Positions 31,240 to 40,146 of a stretch of 64,000 bases of DNA are shown here, piece by piece. Each line of letters begins with the position of its first letter. Position 1 is the first letter of the stretch. The notes under the pieces were generated by a model that was not told where the DNA came from, made no database searches, and worked only from the letters and a program-made list of their open reading frames with translations. The DNA is from CAVUPF01 sp963743285 (GTDB lineage: Bacteria; Actinomycetota; Thermoleophilia; Solirubrobacterales; 70-9), in NCBI GenBank assembly GCA_963743285.1, contig CAVUPF010000009.1, positions 62,001-126,000 on the forward strand, given 5' to 3'. The translations under genes were made by a program, and so were the position numbers.

Positions 31240-31683
31240 GTGGCATTTCGGGGTATCTACGAACACAGTCTCGATTCCAAGGATCGGCTCACGGTTCCGT
31301 CGCGCTTTCGCGCCGCCCTTTCTGACGGGGTGGTTCTCTCCAAGGGCTTCGACCCCTGCGTCTGGTTGCACACGACCGAGGAGTTCGAGCAGCTCTCGGA
31401 TCGCTTTCTCGCGCCCCACAGCCCCTTCGGGCGCGACGCCCGCCGCCTGCGCCGCCGCTTCCACGGCGGCTCCTTTGACGAAACTCTCGACTCGGCCGGC
31501 CGCATTCGCCTCTCGAAGCCGCTGATCGAGCATGCCGGCCTCGACGGGCCCTGCGTGGTGGTCGGGGCGGGGGAGTACCTGGAGATCTGGAACACCGACG
31601 CTTGGGCCGAGCAGGAGCAGGAGCTCGATCTGGAAGCGCCCGAGATCGCCGAGGGCCTAGCGGGCGCAGGAGCCTCTGAGTGA
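31240..31683 (+). CDS. mraZ: transcriptional regulator MraZ
   Basis: 147 aa from GTG 31240. Two SpoVT/AbrB-like MraZ repeats: FRGIYEHSLDSKDRLTVPSRFRAALSDGVVLSKGFDPCVWLH and GSFDETLDSAGRIRLSKPLIEHAGLDGPCVVVGAGEYLEIW. The DSKDRLTVPSRFR and DSAGRIRLSK signatures are intact. MraZ forms rings that bind repeated GTGG-type boxes upstream of its own gene, which are present here. First gene of the dcw cluster; the acidic tail is non-conserved. Confidence 0.95.
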   Translation: MAFRGIYEHSLDSKDRLTVPSRFRAALSDGVVLSKGFDPCVWLHTTEEFEQLSDRFLAPHSPFGRDARRLRRRFHGGSFDETLDSAGRIRLSKPLIEHAGLDGPCVVVGAGEYLEIWNTDAWAEQEQELDLEAPEIAEGLAGAGASE

Positions 31684-31744
31684 GATGGAGGCCCAGGTTT
31701 CCCATGCGCGGAGCCCGGCGCCGACAATCACCACCCTGATCTAC

Positions 31745-32698
31745 ATGCCGACCGAGCACCTACCCGTCCTCGCGACCGAGCTAGCCGCTTTGCTTGCCCC
31801 CGAGCCAGGGCAGACCGCGGTTGACTGCACCTTCGGTGGCGGTGGCCACGCCCGGCTTGTCGCCGATCGCCTGGGGCCGGCCGGGACGCTGATCTGCATC
31901 GATCGCGACCCGGCCGCAGCAGCCCGCTTCGCCGAGTTTGCCGCCGCGGCGCCGTGTCGGACCCGCTTCATCGGCACCGACTACGCGGAAGGGCTTCGCA
32001 CCCTGCGCGGCGAAGGCCTCCACCCAGACATGGTCTACATGGACCTCGGGATGTCTTCGATGCAGGTAGACGCCTGGGAGCGGGGGTTCTCCTACGCCTA
32101 CGACGCCCCACTTGACATGCGGATGGACACGCGCCAGGAGTTAACCGCCGCCGAGATCGTCAACGAGTGGCCCGAGGCGCGGATCGCGCAGGCGCTGCGC
32201 CGCTTCGGCGAGGAGCGCTACGCCGGTGGGATCGCGCGAGAGATCGTCCGCCGCCGGCCGCTGCGCAGCACCTCTGAGCTCGTCGCGGCGGTCAAGGCCG
32301 GCATCCCGGCCTCCGCCCGCTTCGGCGGCGGTCATCCTGCCAAGCGGACCTTCCAGGCGATCCGGATTGCCGTCAACGGGGAGCTCGACTCGCTTGAGGA
32401 CGCCCTGCCCCTCGCCTGGGGGGTGCTGCCGATCGGCGGCCGGCTTGCGGCGATCTCCTTCCACTCGCTCGAGGATCGCCGCGTCAAGCGGTTCCTCGCC
32501 GAGCGGGCCCGTGGTTGTGTCTGCCCGCCGGAGCTGCCGATCTGCGTATGCGGCCACGAGCCCGAGGCGGAGCTGCTCACTCGCCGCGCCGTCGCCCCCG
32601 GTGCGGGCGAAGTGGCGGCGAACGCGCGCTCGCGCTCGGCTCACCTGCGGGCAGCCGTGAAGATCGCCGCTACAACGCCAAAGGAGGCGGGTGATTGA
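31745..32698 (+). CDS. rsmH: 16S rRNA (cytosine1402-N4)-methyltransferase
   Basis: 317 aa; methylates C1402 of 16S rRNA using SAM. The N-terminus MPTEHLPVLATELAALL is the family start, so ATG 31745 is preferred over an upstream in-frame ATG at 31685. SAM loop DCTFGGGGHARLVADRL, then DLGMSSMQVDAWERGFSY and DMRMDTRQELTAAEIVNEW. Also present are GHPAKRTFQAIRIAVNGEL, AISFHSLEDRRVKRF and the CVCPPELPICVCGHEPE Cys-rich segment. Ends in TTGATG overlapping the FtsL-like gene. Confidence 0.95.
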   Translation: MPTEHLPVLATELAALLAPEPGQTAVDCTFGGGGHARLVADRLGPAGTLICIDRDPAAAARFAEFAAAAPCRTRFIGTDYAEGLRTLRGEGLHPDMVYMDLGMSSMQVDAWERGFSYAYDAPLDMRMDTRQELTAAEIVNEWPEARIAQALRRFGEERYAGGIAREIVRRRPLRSTSELVAAVKAGIPASARFGGGHPAKRTFQAIRIAVNGELDSLEDALPLAWGVLPIGGRLAAISFHSLEDRRVKRFLAERARGCVCPPELPICVCGHEPEAELLTRRAVAPGAGEVAANARSRSAHLRAAVKIAATTPKEAGD

Positions 32699-33264
32699 TG
32701 GCGGCCGCCGCTCCCGCACGCAGAACCAGTCCGGTTCGGGCGCCCGCGCGCAAAGCTCCGCCCGGGCGCAAATCGGTGCCTCGCTTGGTCCGGGCGAGCG
32801 CTGCTCCGGCCCCGGTCCGTCCGGGGCCCCGCCGCGCTCCCCGGCGCGGGCGACCCAAGCCCCAGCGGGCGAGCGGCGGTCAACTGATCCCGTCGGCAGT
32901 AGGCCGCACGGCAACTGCGGTCACCCATCTGCCCGACTCCGGTTTGGTGGTCAGGATGACCCACGGCAGGGCCTGGATCGGCGTGCTCGGGGTGCTGCTG
33001 GCCGGGATCGTCGCCCTCAACGTGATAACCCTCAGCTTCGCGGCGTCGACCGGCAAGCTCTACCAGAGCATCGAGGCCCTGGAAGCTGACAACTCGGTCC
33101 TGCGCAGCCGCGACGCGCAGCGATACGGGACCGCCCGGATCCGCCGTGAGGCGGCCGCGCAGGGCCTGCAGACGCCCTCCGCCAATCAGGTTCGCTATCT
33201 GACCGCGGCTCCGAGCGACGTTGAAGCGGCGGCCAAGCGCCTCGCTGCCGCCGGCGGCGGCTGA
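32698..33264 (+). CDS. ftsL: FtsL-like septum protein
   Basis: 188 aa. The N-terminal 90 residues are Pro/Arg/Ala-rich and disordered, cytoplasmic. A single membrane segment (AWIGVLGVLLAGIVALNVITLSF, about 97-119) leads to a short extracytoplasmic coiled coil (KLYQSIEALEADNSVLRSRDAQRYGTARIRREAAAQGL). This layout and its place between rsmH and ftsI identify FtsL, which bridges FtsQ, FtsI and FtsW. ATG 32698 overlaps the rsmH stop by one base (TGATG). Confidence 0.82.
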   Translation: MAAAAPARRTSPVRAPARKAPPGRKSVPRLVRASAAPAPVRPGPRRAPRRGRPKPQRASGGQLIPSAVGRTATAVTHLPDSGLVVRMTHGRAWIGVLGVLLAGIVALNVITLSFAASTGKLYQSIEALEADNSVLRSRDAQRYGTARIRREAAAQGLQTPSANQVRYLTAAPSDVEAAAKRLAAAGGG

Positions 33265-33276
33265 GGCCGGGACGCG

Positions 33277-34932
33277 ATGCGCTTGATCGAGCGACGGATC
33301 GGGCTCCTGTTCGCCGGCTTCCTCTTTTGCTTCCTGCTCATCGTCGGCCGAGCCTTCTGGTTGCAGGGGGTGGAAGGCTCAAAGCTCGCCTCCGAGGCGA
33401 TCTCCCAACAGACCGACGTGGTCACGGTCCCGGGGCTGCGCGGCAGCATCCTCGACCGCCACGGCAATGAGCTGGCCGCCTCCGAAGATGCGGCGACGAT
33501 CTACGCGACCCCGTACCAGGTGAAGGACTCGAGGCGGACCGCCGCGGAGCTGGCGCCGATCCTCGGCATCGGCAGGGGCCAGATCTTGGCTAGCCTGACC
33601 GCCCACTCCGGCTTTTCCTACCTTGCCCACGAAGTGAGCCTGCCGGCAGCGGCGCGGATCGCCCGGCTCAAGCTGGCGGGGATCGGGCAGCTCCCCGACA
33701 GCCGCCGAACCTATCCGCAGGGGGAGCTTGCGGGGCAGGTGATCGGGGCGCTCGGAACCGAAGGAAAGGGGCTGACCGGGCTGGAAGCGGAGAAGAACTC
33801 GGCGCTGCAGGGGGTCGACGGCGAACGCCGCATCGTCAACGACGCGCTCGGTGAGCCGATCCGCTTGGAAGCTGTGAAGCAAGCTCGCGACGGCAAGAAT
33901 GTCCAGCTGACGCTCGACCCCGCGATCCAGGCGAAGACCGAAGAAGTCCTCGCCGGGGTCGGATCGAACTTCGCGCCCAAGGGCGCGACCGCGATCGTCA
34001 TGGAACCGCGGAGCTCGCAGATCCTGGCGATGGCGAGCTGGCCTCCGGTCAACCTCAACGAACTCTCTCAGGCCAGCTCCGGGGCGCTGATGAACCAGGC
34101 CACGGGCTTCAACTACGAACCGGGCTCGACCTTCAAGGCGTTCACCATCTCCGCGGCGTTGGAGAACGGCCTGGTGACGCCGGAAACGACGTTCACGCTG
34201 CCGCCGACGATCCGGGTCGCCAATCGGACGATCGGGGAAGCCGAGCCAAGGGGAACCGAAACGATGAGCGTCGCCCAGATCCTCGCCCGCTCCTCCAACG
34301 TGGGCGCGGTGACGATCGGGCTCGAGCTGGGCGCCAGCCGATTCAGCCGCTGGATCGATCGCTTCGGCTTCGGCCGCCCGACCGGGGTCCAGTTCCCCGG
34401 CGAGGAACGGGGGATCGTGCCGGCGCTGAAGGACTACTCGGGCTCGACCATGGGCAACCTGCCGATCGGCCAGGGGGTCTCGGTGACGCCGATGCAGATG
34501 GCCGCTGGCTACACGGCGATCGCCGACGGCGGCATCCTGCGCCGCCCGCAGCTGATCGAGAAGGTCGGCGGCGAACCGGTGCACGAGCCGCGCGGGCGCC
34601 GTGTCATCACTCCCCAGGTGGCTGCTCAGGTGCGCACCATGCTCGAGGGAGTGCTGGCGCCTGGGGGGACTGCCTCGGAGGTGAGCGTGCCGGGGTACAC
34701 CCTGGCCGGCAAGACCGGGACCGCGCAAATCGCCGAAAACGGGACCTACTCCAACACCAATTTCGTGGCCTCCTTCATCGGGTTTGCCCCGGCGCAGGAC
34801 CCGCGGTTGCTGATCGCGGTGATCGTCGACCAGCCCTCCGGGGGGAATTACTACGGCGGCTCGGTGGCGGCGCCGGCGTTCGGGAAGATCGCTGCCTTCG
34901 CGCTGCCCTACCTTGGGGTTCCCCCGGGGTAG
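33277..34932 (+). CDS. ftsI: peptidoglycan transpeptidase FtsI (class B PBP)
   Basis: 551 aa; cross-links septal peptidoglycan with FtsW. One N-terminal membrane segment (LLFAGFLFCFLLIVGRAFWLQ). The pedestal domain (RGSILDRHGNELAAS) is followed by the transpeptidase domain with STFK (Ser284), SSN (339-341) and KTG (479-481), all intact. Ends TLAGKTGTAQIAENG...NYYGGSVAAPAFGKIAA with no PASTA domains. A 12-base gap separates it from ftsL; murE follows after 53 bases. Confidence 0.95.
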   Translation: MRLIERRIGLLFAGFLFCFLLIVGRAFWLQGVEGSKLASEAISQQTDVVTVPGLRGSILDRHGNELAASEDAATIYATPYQVKDSRRTAAELAPILGIGRGQILASLTAHSGFSYLAHEVSLPAAARIARLKLAGIGQLPDSRRTYPQGELAGQVIGALGTEGKGLTGLEAEKNSALQGVDGERRIVNDALGEPIRLEAVKQARDGKNVQLTLDPAIQAKTEEVLAGVGSNFAPKGATAIVMEPRSSQILAMASWPPVNLNELSQASSGALMNQATGFNYEPGSTFKAFTISAALENGLVTPETTFTLPPTIRVANRTIGEAEPRGTETMSVAQILARSSNVGAVTIGLELGASRFSRWIDRFGFGRPTGVQFPGEERGIVPALKDYSGSTMGNLPIGQGVSVTPMQMAAGYTAIADGGILRRPQLIEKVGGEPVHEPRGRRVITPQVAAQVRTMLEGVLAPGGTASEVSVPGYTLAGKTGTAQIAENGTYSNTNFVASFIGFAPAQDPRLLIAVIVDQPSGGNYYGGSVAAPAFGKIAAFALPYLGVPPG

Positions 34933-34985
34933 GACCGGGCGTCCGGCCCGGGAGCGGATGCCCGCCTCGCGCCTAGAATCGAGAC

Positions 34986-36437
34986 ATGTTGCTGCGAGAC
35001 CTGATTGCGGGGGCGAGGATCCGAGCCGTCCTCGGGGACGCTGACGTTGAGCTCGCTGATCTGGCTTATGACAGCCGAAAAGTCGGGCCTGGAACGCTGT
35101 TCTTCTGCGTGCCCGGGGAGAGGGTGGACGGGCATCAGTTTGCCGTCGAGGCGGCTGAGGCGGGGGCCTCTGCGCTGGTCGTGGGACGGGAGCTAGAGCT
35201 CGCCGTGACCCAGGTCTTGGTCGAGGACGTTCGAGCCGCGATGGCTCCCCTGGCGGCGCGGTTCTGGGGGGATCCGACCGCGGCGCTGACGGTGGTGGGG
35301 ATTACCGGGACCAACGGGAAGACGACCACGGCGTTCCTGGTCCAGGAAGTCCTCGAGGCGGCGGGTACCCAGACTGGTCTGCTCGGGACGGTGAAGCAGG
35401 TGGTGGGTGGCGCGGCGGAGGAGGTTGAGCGGACCACACCCGAGGCGATCGACCTACAGGCGACGTTTCGGCGCATGCTGGACGGCGGGGACCGGGCCTG
35501 CGCGATGGAGGTCTCCTCGCATGCCCTGGCGCTTCACCGCTGCGACGCGGTTCACTTCGAGCTGGCGTTGTTCACGAACCTGACCCAGGACCACCTCGAC
35601 TTCCACGGCAACATGGAGGAGTACTTTCGCTCCAAGCGGATGCTTTTCGAGATGGGGCCGGGGAGTGCGGTCGTCAACGTCGACGATCCCTATGGGCGGC
35701 GGATCGCCGGCGAGTTCGAGTGCCTGACCTTCTCCGTCGCCGGCGCCGCGGCCGACTACGCCGCCCGCGATGTGTCCTTCGATGCCGGAGGGGCTGAGTT
35801 CACGATCGCCGGGCCGAGCGGGGAGACGCCTGTCCGAACCGCCCTCCCCGGGCACTTCAACGTCGCCAACGCGCTTGGCGCCTTCGCCGCCGCGACGGTG
35901 CTCGGAGTCGATCCCGAGACGGCGGCTGCGGGCCTGGCGCGGGCCGCGCGGGTGCCGGGGCGCTTTGAGCCGGTGGAGCAGGGCCAGGGGTTCGGGGTGC
36001 TTGTCGATTACGCCCATACCCCCGACTCGCTGGAGAACGTGCTGGGGGCCGCACGGCAGCTGACCGAAGGCCGGCTGATCGCCGTCCTCGGCGCCGGCGG
36101 TGATCGTGATCGCGACAAGCGGCCGAAGATGGGGCGGGTCGGGGCGGAGCTCTCCGATCTGGCGATCGTCACCTCCGACAACCCCCGCTCAGAGGATCCG
36201 GAGGCGATCGTCGCCGAGGTCATCGCCGGGGTCGCGGAGGGGGCCACGGTCGAGGTCGAGGTCGACCGCCGCGCCGCGATCGCCCTCGCACTCCGGCGCG
36301 CCCGGCCGGGCGACATGGTTGTGATCGCCGGCAAGGGGCACGAGCAGGGGCAGGAGTTCGAGGACGGTCGCAAGGTTCCCTTCGATGACCGCGAGGTCGC
36401 GGTCGAGGAGCTGCGGAAGCTGGTCGGCACCGCGTGA
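34986..36437 (+). CDS. murE: UDP-MurNAc-tripeptide synthetase
   Basis: 483 aa; adds the third residue (meso-diaminopimelate or lysine) to UDP-MurNAc-dipeptide. The P-loop is GITGTNGKTTTAFLVQEVLEAAGTQTG. Further motifs are TTPEAIDLQATFRRM, AMEVSSHALALHRC, FTNLTQDHLDFHGNMEEYF and VDYAHTPDSLENVL. The amino-acid-specific region SDNPRSEDPEAIV (DNPR) is the diaminopimelate-type motif, so DAP is the likely substrate. The stop overlaps murF. Confidence 0.95.
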   Translation: MLLRDLIAGARIRAVLGDADVELADLAYDSRKVGPGTLFFCVPGERVDGHQFAVEAAEAGASALVVGRELELAVTQVLVEDVRAAMAPLAARFWGDPTAALTVVGITGTNGKTTTAFLVQEVLEAAGTQTGLLGTVKQVVGGAAEEVERTTPEAIDLQATFRRMLDGGDRACAMEVSSHALALHRCDAVHFELALFTNLTQDHLDFHGNMEEYFRSKRMLFEMGPGSAVVNVDDPYGRRIAGEFECLTFSVAGAAADYAARDVSFDAGGAEFTIAGPSGETPVRTALPGHFNVANALGAFAAATVLGVDPETAAAGLARAARVPGRFEPVEQGQGFGVLVDYAHTPDSLENVLGAARQLTEGRLIAVLGAGGDRDRDKRPKMGRVGAELSDLAIVTSDNPRSEDPEAIVAEVIAGVAEGATVEVEVDRRAAIALALRRARPGDMVVIAGKGHEQGQEFEDGRKVPFDDREVAVEELRKLVGTA

Positions 36438-37762
36438 ACCTCGGTGCCGAGCAGATCGCGGCGGCGATCCGGGCCGAGGTCCATGCCGAGGGGGAGCCGG
36501 GCTCTCCGGGCCGCGCGACGATCGACTCTGCCGCCAGCGGGCCGGGCGACCTCTTCTTCGGCCTGCGCGGGGAGAACGTCGACGGCGGCCAGTTCGCCGC
36601 CGCCGCGATCGCCGCCGGCGCTTGGGGGGTCGTGGCCGAGCCGCAGCGCGCCGCCGGCCTCGAGGGCGCCTGGGTCTTCGCGGCGCCGGACCCGCTCGCC
36701 GCGATGCAGGCGCTCGCCGGCGCCTGGCGTCGCGCCCTCGGCGTCCCGGTGATCGGCATCACCGGCTCGGTCGGCAAGACCTCGGTCAAGGACATCGCCC
36801 GGGCGCTGTTGCCGGGGCGGGTCCACGCCAACCGCGAGAACCTCAACACCGAGATCGGACTGCCGCTGAGCGTCCTTGAAGCCCCCCCCGATGCCGAGCT
36901 GCTGGTGTTGGAGATGGCGATGCGCGGGCCGGGCCAGATCGCCGAGCTGGCTGCGATCGCCGCGCCCGAGATCGCGGTGATCACCAACGTCGGCCCTGTC
37001 CACGTCGAGCTGCTGGGCTCGGTCGAGGCGATCGCGGCGGCGAAGGCGGAGGTCTTGGACGCGCTGCCCGGGCAAGGGGTGGCGGTCGTGCCAGCGGAGG
37101 CTGGCGAGCTGGAGCCGCACCTCGGGAGGGCGCCGCGCCTACTCCGATTCGGCGCCGGAGGCGAAGTGGAGGTGCTCGAGCGCCGGGTCGCCGCGGGGGT
37201 CACCGAGGCGCTGATCGCCACCCCGTCCGGCAGCGCGCGCTTCCACTTCCCGTTCACCGAGGCGCACAACCTGACCAACGCGCTGGCCGCGGTTGCGGCT
37301 GGCGTGGCGCTCGGCGCGGCGCCGGCCGAGATGGCCGACCGCGCTGCGAACATAGGATTCTCCCGCTTCCGCGGTGAGCGCCTCGAGCTGGGAGACGGAA
37401 TCGTCCTCGTGAACGACTGCTACAACGCGAACCCGGTCTCGATGCGTGCGGCGCTCGAGCACCTCTCCACGCTGGGGGCCGAGCGCACGATCGCGGTGCT
37501 CGGCGAGATGGCCGAGCTGGGCGCCGAGGCGGCCGCATACCACCGCGAGGTAGGCGAGCATGCCCGCGCGGTAGGGGTCGACCTGCTGATCGGGGTCGGC
37601 GAGCCGGCCCGCGACTACGGCCCCGATGAGCTGGTCGGCGCTCCCGAGGACGCCGCCGAGCTCCTGGCGGCGCAGCTCGGCGACGGCGACGCCGTCCTCG
37701 TCAAGGGCTCCCGCTCGGCCCGCCTGGAGGCCGTGGCGGACGCCCTCAGAGGGCTGATCTGA
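36434..37762 (+). CDS. murF: UDP-MurNAc-tripeptide:D-Ala-D-Ala ligase
   Basis: 442 aa from GTG 36434, overlapping the murE stop. It adds the D-Ala-D-Ala dipeptide. Motifs: IDSAASGPGDLFFGLRGENVDGG, P-loop GVPVIGITGSVGKTSVKDIARAL, HANRENLNTEIGLPL, ITNVGPVHVELLG, VNDCYNANPVSMRAALEHLS and VLVKGSRSARLEAV. No Ddl ligase is in the cluster; it must be elsewhere. The stop overlaps mraY by one base. Confidence 0.95.
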   Translation: MNLGAEQIAAAIRAEVHAEGEPGSPGRATIDSAASGPGDLFFGLRGENVDGGQFAAAAIAAGAWGVVAEPQRAAGLEGAWVFAAPDPLAAMQALAGAWRRALGVPVIGITGSVGKTSVKDIARALLPGRVHANRENLNTEIGLPLSVLEAPPDAELLVLEMAMRGPGQIAELAAIAAPEIAVITNVGPVHVELLGSVEAIAAAKAEVLDALPGQGVAVVPAEAGELEPHLGRAPRLLRFGAGGEVEVLERRVAAGVTEALIATPSGSARFHFPFTEAHNLTNALAAVAAGVALGAAPAEMADRAANIGFSRFRGERLELGDGIVLVNDCYNANPVSMRAALEHLSTLGAERTIAVLGEMAELGAEAAAYHREVGEHARAVGVDLLIGVGEPARDYGPDELVGAPEDAAELLAAQLGDGDAVLVKGSRSARLEAVADALRGLI

Positions 37763-38736
37763 TGGGTACGGTCCTGATCGCGGGGATGGCGTCGATGCTG
37801 ATCTGCATCTTTCTCGGGCCGAAGTTCATCGAGTACCTGCGAGTAAAGGAGTTCGGCCAGCACATCCGCGAGGACGGGCCGCAGGAGCACCACGCCAAGG
37901 CGGGCACCCCGACGATGGGTGGGCTGATCGTCTTCGCCTCGGTCTGCGTGCCCTACCTGGTCCTCTCCGATCGTGACGCCCAGAGCCTCGCCGTGCTCGG
38001 CGTCACCTTGGGCTGTGCGGCGATCGGCTTCGCCGACGACTTCATCAAGATCGTCAAACGCCGCTCGCTGGGCCTCTCAGCCCGCTGGAAGCTGCTCTGT
38101 CAGCTGATCCTCGCCTTCGGCCTCTGGTGGGTCGCGCGGCACGAGGTCGGGCTGCAGCCGGTCCTCTACCTGCGGATCGGCAAAGGCAGCATCGACCTCG
38201 GACCGGTCCTCTACTTCGTCCTCGTCTTCCTGGTGATCGCCGGCACCTCCAACGGCGTCAACCTCACCGATGGCCTCGACGGCCTCGCTGCCGGCTCATG
38301 TGCGATCGTCCTGCTCACCTACACGGCGATCGCATTCGTCACCGGCGAGCGCCAGAACCTGGCGCTGCTCTCTGCCTGCCTGGTCGGCGCCTGCGTCGGC
38401 TTTCTGTGGTTCAACGCCTTCCCGGCGTCGATCTTCATGGGGGACACCGGTTCGCTCGGCCTCGGCGGCGCGATCGGCGCGCTCGCCGTGATGACCCAGA
38501 CCGAGGTGCTGCTGATCATCATCGGGGGCATCTTCGTGATCGAGGCGCTCTCGGTCGCCGTCCAGGTCTTCTCCTTCAAGACCTTCCGCCGCCGCGTCTT
38601 GCTGATGGCGCCGCTGCACCACCACTTCGAGATGATGGCTTGGTCGGAGACCAAGATCATGCTTCGCTTCTGGATCATCGCCGCCGTCTGCTCGGGGATC
38701 GGCTTCACCCTCTACCAGCAGTCGATCGGGCGGTAG
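37762..38736 (+). CDS. mraY: phospho-MurNAc-pentapeptide transferase MraY
   Basis: 324-aa integral membrane enzyme that makes lipid I on undecaprenyl phosphate. About ten membrane segments. Signatures: QEHHAKAGTPTMGGLIV, IGFADDFIKIVKRRSLGLSARWKL (the two Asp), NGVNLTDGLDGLAAGSC, FPASIFMGDTGSLGLGGAIGALAVM and MAPLHHHFEMMAWSETKIMLRFW (the HHH loop), all intact. Starts at ATG 37762 on the murF stop. Confidence 0.96.
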   Translation: MGTVLIAGMASMLICIFLGPKFIEYLRVKEFGQHIREDGPQEHHAKAGTPTMGGLIVFASVCVPYLVLSDRDAQSLAVLGVTLGCAAIGFADDFIKIVKRRSLGLSARWKLLCQLILAFGLWWVARHEVGLQPVLYLRIGKGSIDLGPVLYFVLVFLVIAGTSNGVNLTDGLDGLAAGSCAIVLLTYTAIAFVTGERQNLALLSACLVGACVGFLWFNAFPASIFMGDTGSLGLGGAIGALAVMTQTEVLLIIIGGIFVIEALSVAVQVFSFKTFRRRVLLMAPLHHHFEMMAWSETKIMLRFWIIAAVCSGIGFTLYQQSIGR

Positions 38737-38778
38737 CGCACAGGGTCCATCAGCTCGAGCGCGAAACTCATTCCCAAG

Positions 38779-40146
38779 ATGAGTGCGCCGCCTCCCCGCA
38801 AGCCTCGCCCGGAGCTGCCCGAGGGCCCGTTTTTGGTCGTTGGGTTGGCGCGGTCCGGCCTTGCGGTGGCGGGGCTGCTGGCGCGCGGGGGGGAGGTTGT
38901 CCGGGGGGTCGACTCCGGGCGTCCGCAGGGGGTTGCAGGGCTTCGGGGAGTCGGTGTCGAAGTTGTTCTTGATTCGGATGGATTGGCGCTTCTCGACGGA
39001 GTTCGGACGGTTGTGAAGAGCCCGGGGGTTCCTCGGGAGGCGCCGGTGATCGCCGCCGCTCTGGAGCGGGGGATCGACGTGGTCGGAGAGCTCGAGCTTG
39101 CCTGGCGGGCGATTCCCAACCGCTTCCTCGCGGTGACCGGGACCAACGGCAAGACGACCACGGCGGAGCTGCTCGGGCACCTCTACCGGACCGCGGGGGA
39201 ACCGGTCGCCGTCGCCGGCAACGTCGGCACGCCGCTCTCGCGGCTGGCCGGGGAGGTTGATCGCGAGGCGACCATCGTCTGCGAGTGCTCCAGCTTCCAG
39301 CTCGAGGACAGCGTCGCTTTCGCACCCGAGTGCTCGGTCTTCCTCAACCTGGCGCCCGACCACCTCGACCGCCACTCCGACCTCGACGCCTACCTCGCCG
39401 CGAAGCTGCGGATCTTCGCCAATCAGACAAACGACGATCTCGCTATCTACAACGGCGATGATCCGGCGCTTGCCGGGGTCGACCTCGGCGGCTGCGCGCG
39501 CCGCGTCGCCTTCTGCCGCGGGGCGGGGCCTGACTGCGAGGTCTCGCTCGCCGAAGGCACGATCTTCTACGACGGGAGGCCGCTGCTCAGGGCCGAGGAG
39601 CTCGGCCTCCTCGGCGAGCACAACGCCACCAACGCATTGGCGGCCGCCGCCGCGGCGCTCGCGATGGGCATCGACCGCGACGCGGTGCGCGCCGGGCTGC
39701 GCAGCTTCGCCGGCGTCCCGCACCGGCTCGAGCTGGTGGCCGAGATCGGCGGCGTTCGCTTCGTCAACGACTCCAAGGCGACCAACGTCGCCGCCGCCGT
39801 GGTCGGGCTGAGCGCCTTTGAGGACGGGGTCCACGCGATCCTCGGCGGCAGCGAGAAGGGCGACTCCTTCGGGCCGCTGGCCGAGCCGATACGCGAACGC
39901 TGCGTCGCCTGCTACCTGATCGGCGCGGTCGCCGATCGGCTCGCCGTCGAGCTGGCGCCGGCCCTCGCCTCGGGGGTCGAGCTGCACCGCTGCCGCGACC
40001 TCGAGGACGCGGTGCGCCGCGCCGCCGCCGCCGCCCGTGCCGGCGAGGTCGTCCTGCTCTCGCCCGCCTGCGCCAGCTTCGATGCCTTCGCGAACTTCGA
40101 GGAGCGCGGCGAGCGCTTCCGCCAGATCGTCGAGGGCCTGCGGTGA
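38779..40146 (+). CDS. murD: UDP-MurNAc-L-Ala:D-Glu ligase
   Basis: 455 aa; adds D-glutamate to UDP-MurNAc-L-Ala. The N-terminal domain has LVVGLARSGLAVAGLLARGGEVVRGVDS. The P-loop is FLAVTGTNGKTTTAELLGHLY, with AGNVGTPLS, ECSSFQLEDS, NLAPDHLDRHSDLDAYLAAK, FVNDSKATNVAAAVVGLSAF and LLSPACASFDAFANFEERGERFR. All substrate motifs are present. Forty-two bases after mraY; overlaps ftsW by GTGA. Confidence 0.95.
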   Translation: MSAPPPRKPRPELPEGPFLVVGLARSGLAVAGLLARGGEVVRGVDSGRPQGVAGLRGVGVEVVLDSDGLALLDGVRTVVKSPGVPREAPVIAAALERGIDVVGELELAWRAIPNRFLAVTGTNGKTTTAELLGHLYRTAGEPVAVAGNVGTPLSRLAGEVDREATIVCECSSFQLEDSVAFAPECSVFLNLAPDHLDRHSDLDAYLAAKLRIFANQTNDDLAIYNGDDPALAGVDLGGCARRVAFCRGAGPDCEVSLAEGTIFYDGRPLLRAEELGLLGEHNATNALAAAAAALAMGIDRDAVRAGLRSFAGVPHRLELVAEIGGVRFVNDSKATNVAAAVVGLSAFEDGVHAILGGSEKGDSFGPLAEPIRERCVACYLIGAVADRLAVELAPALASGVELHRCRDLEDAVRRAAAAARAGEVVLLSPACASFDAFANFEERGERFRQIVEGLR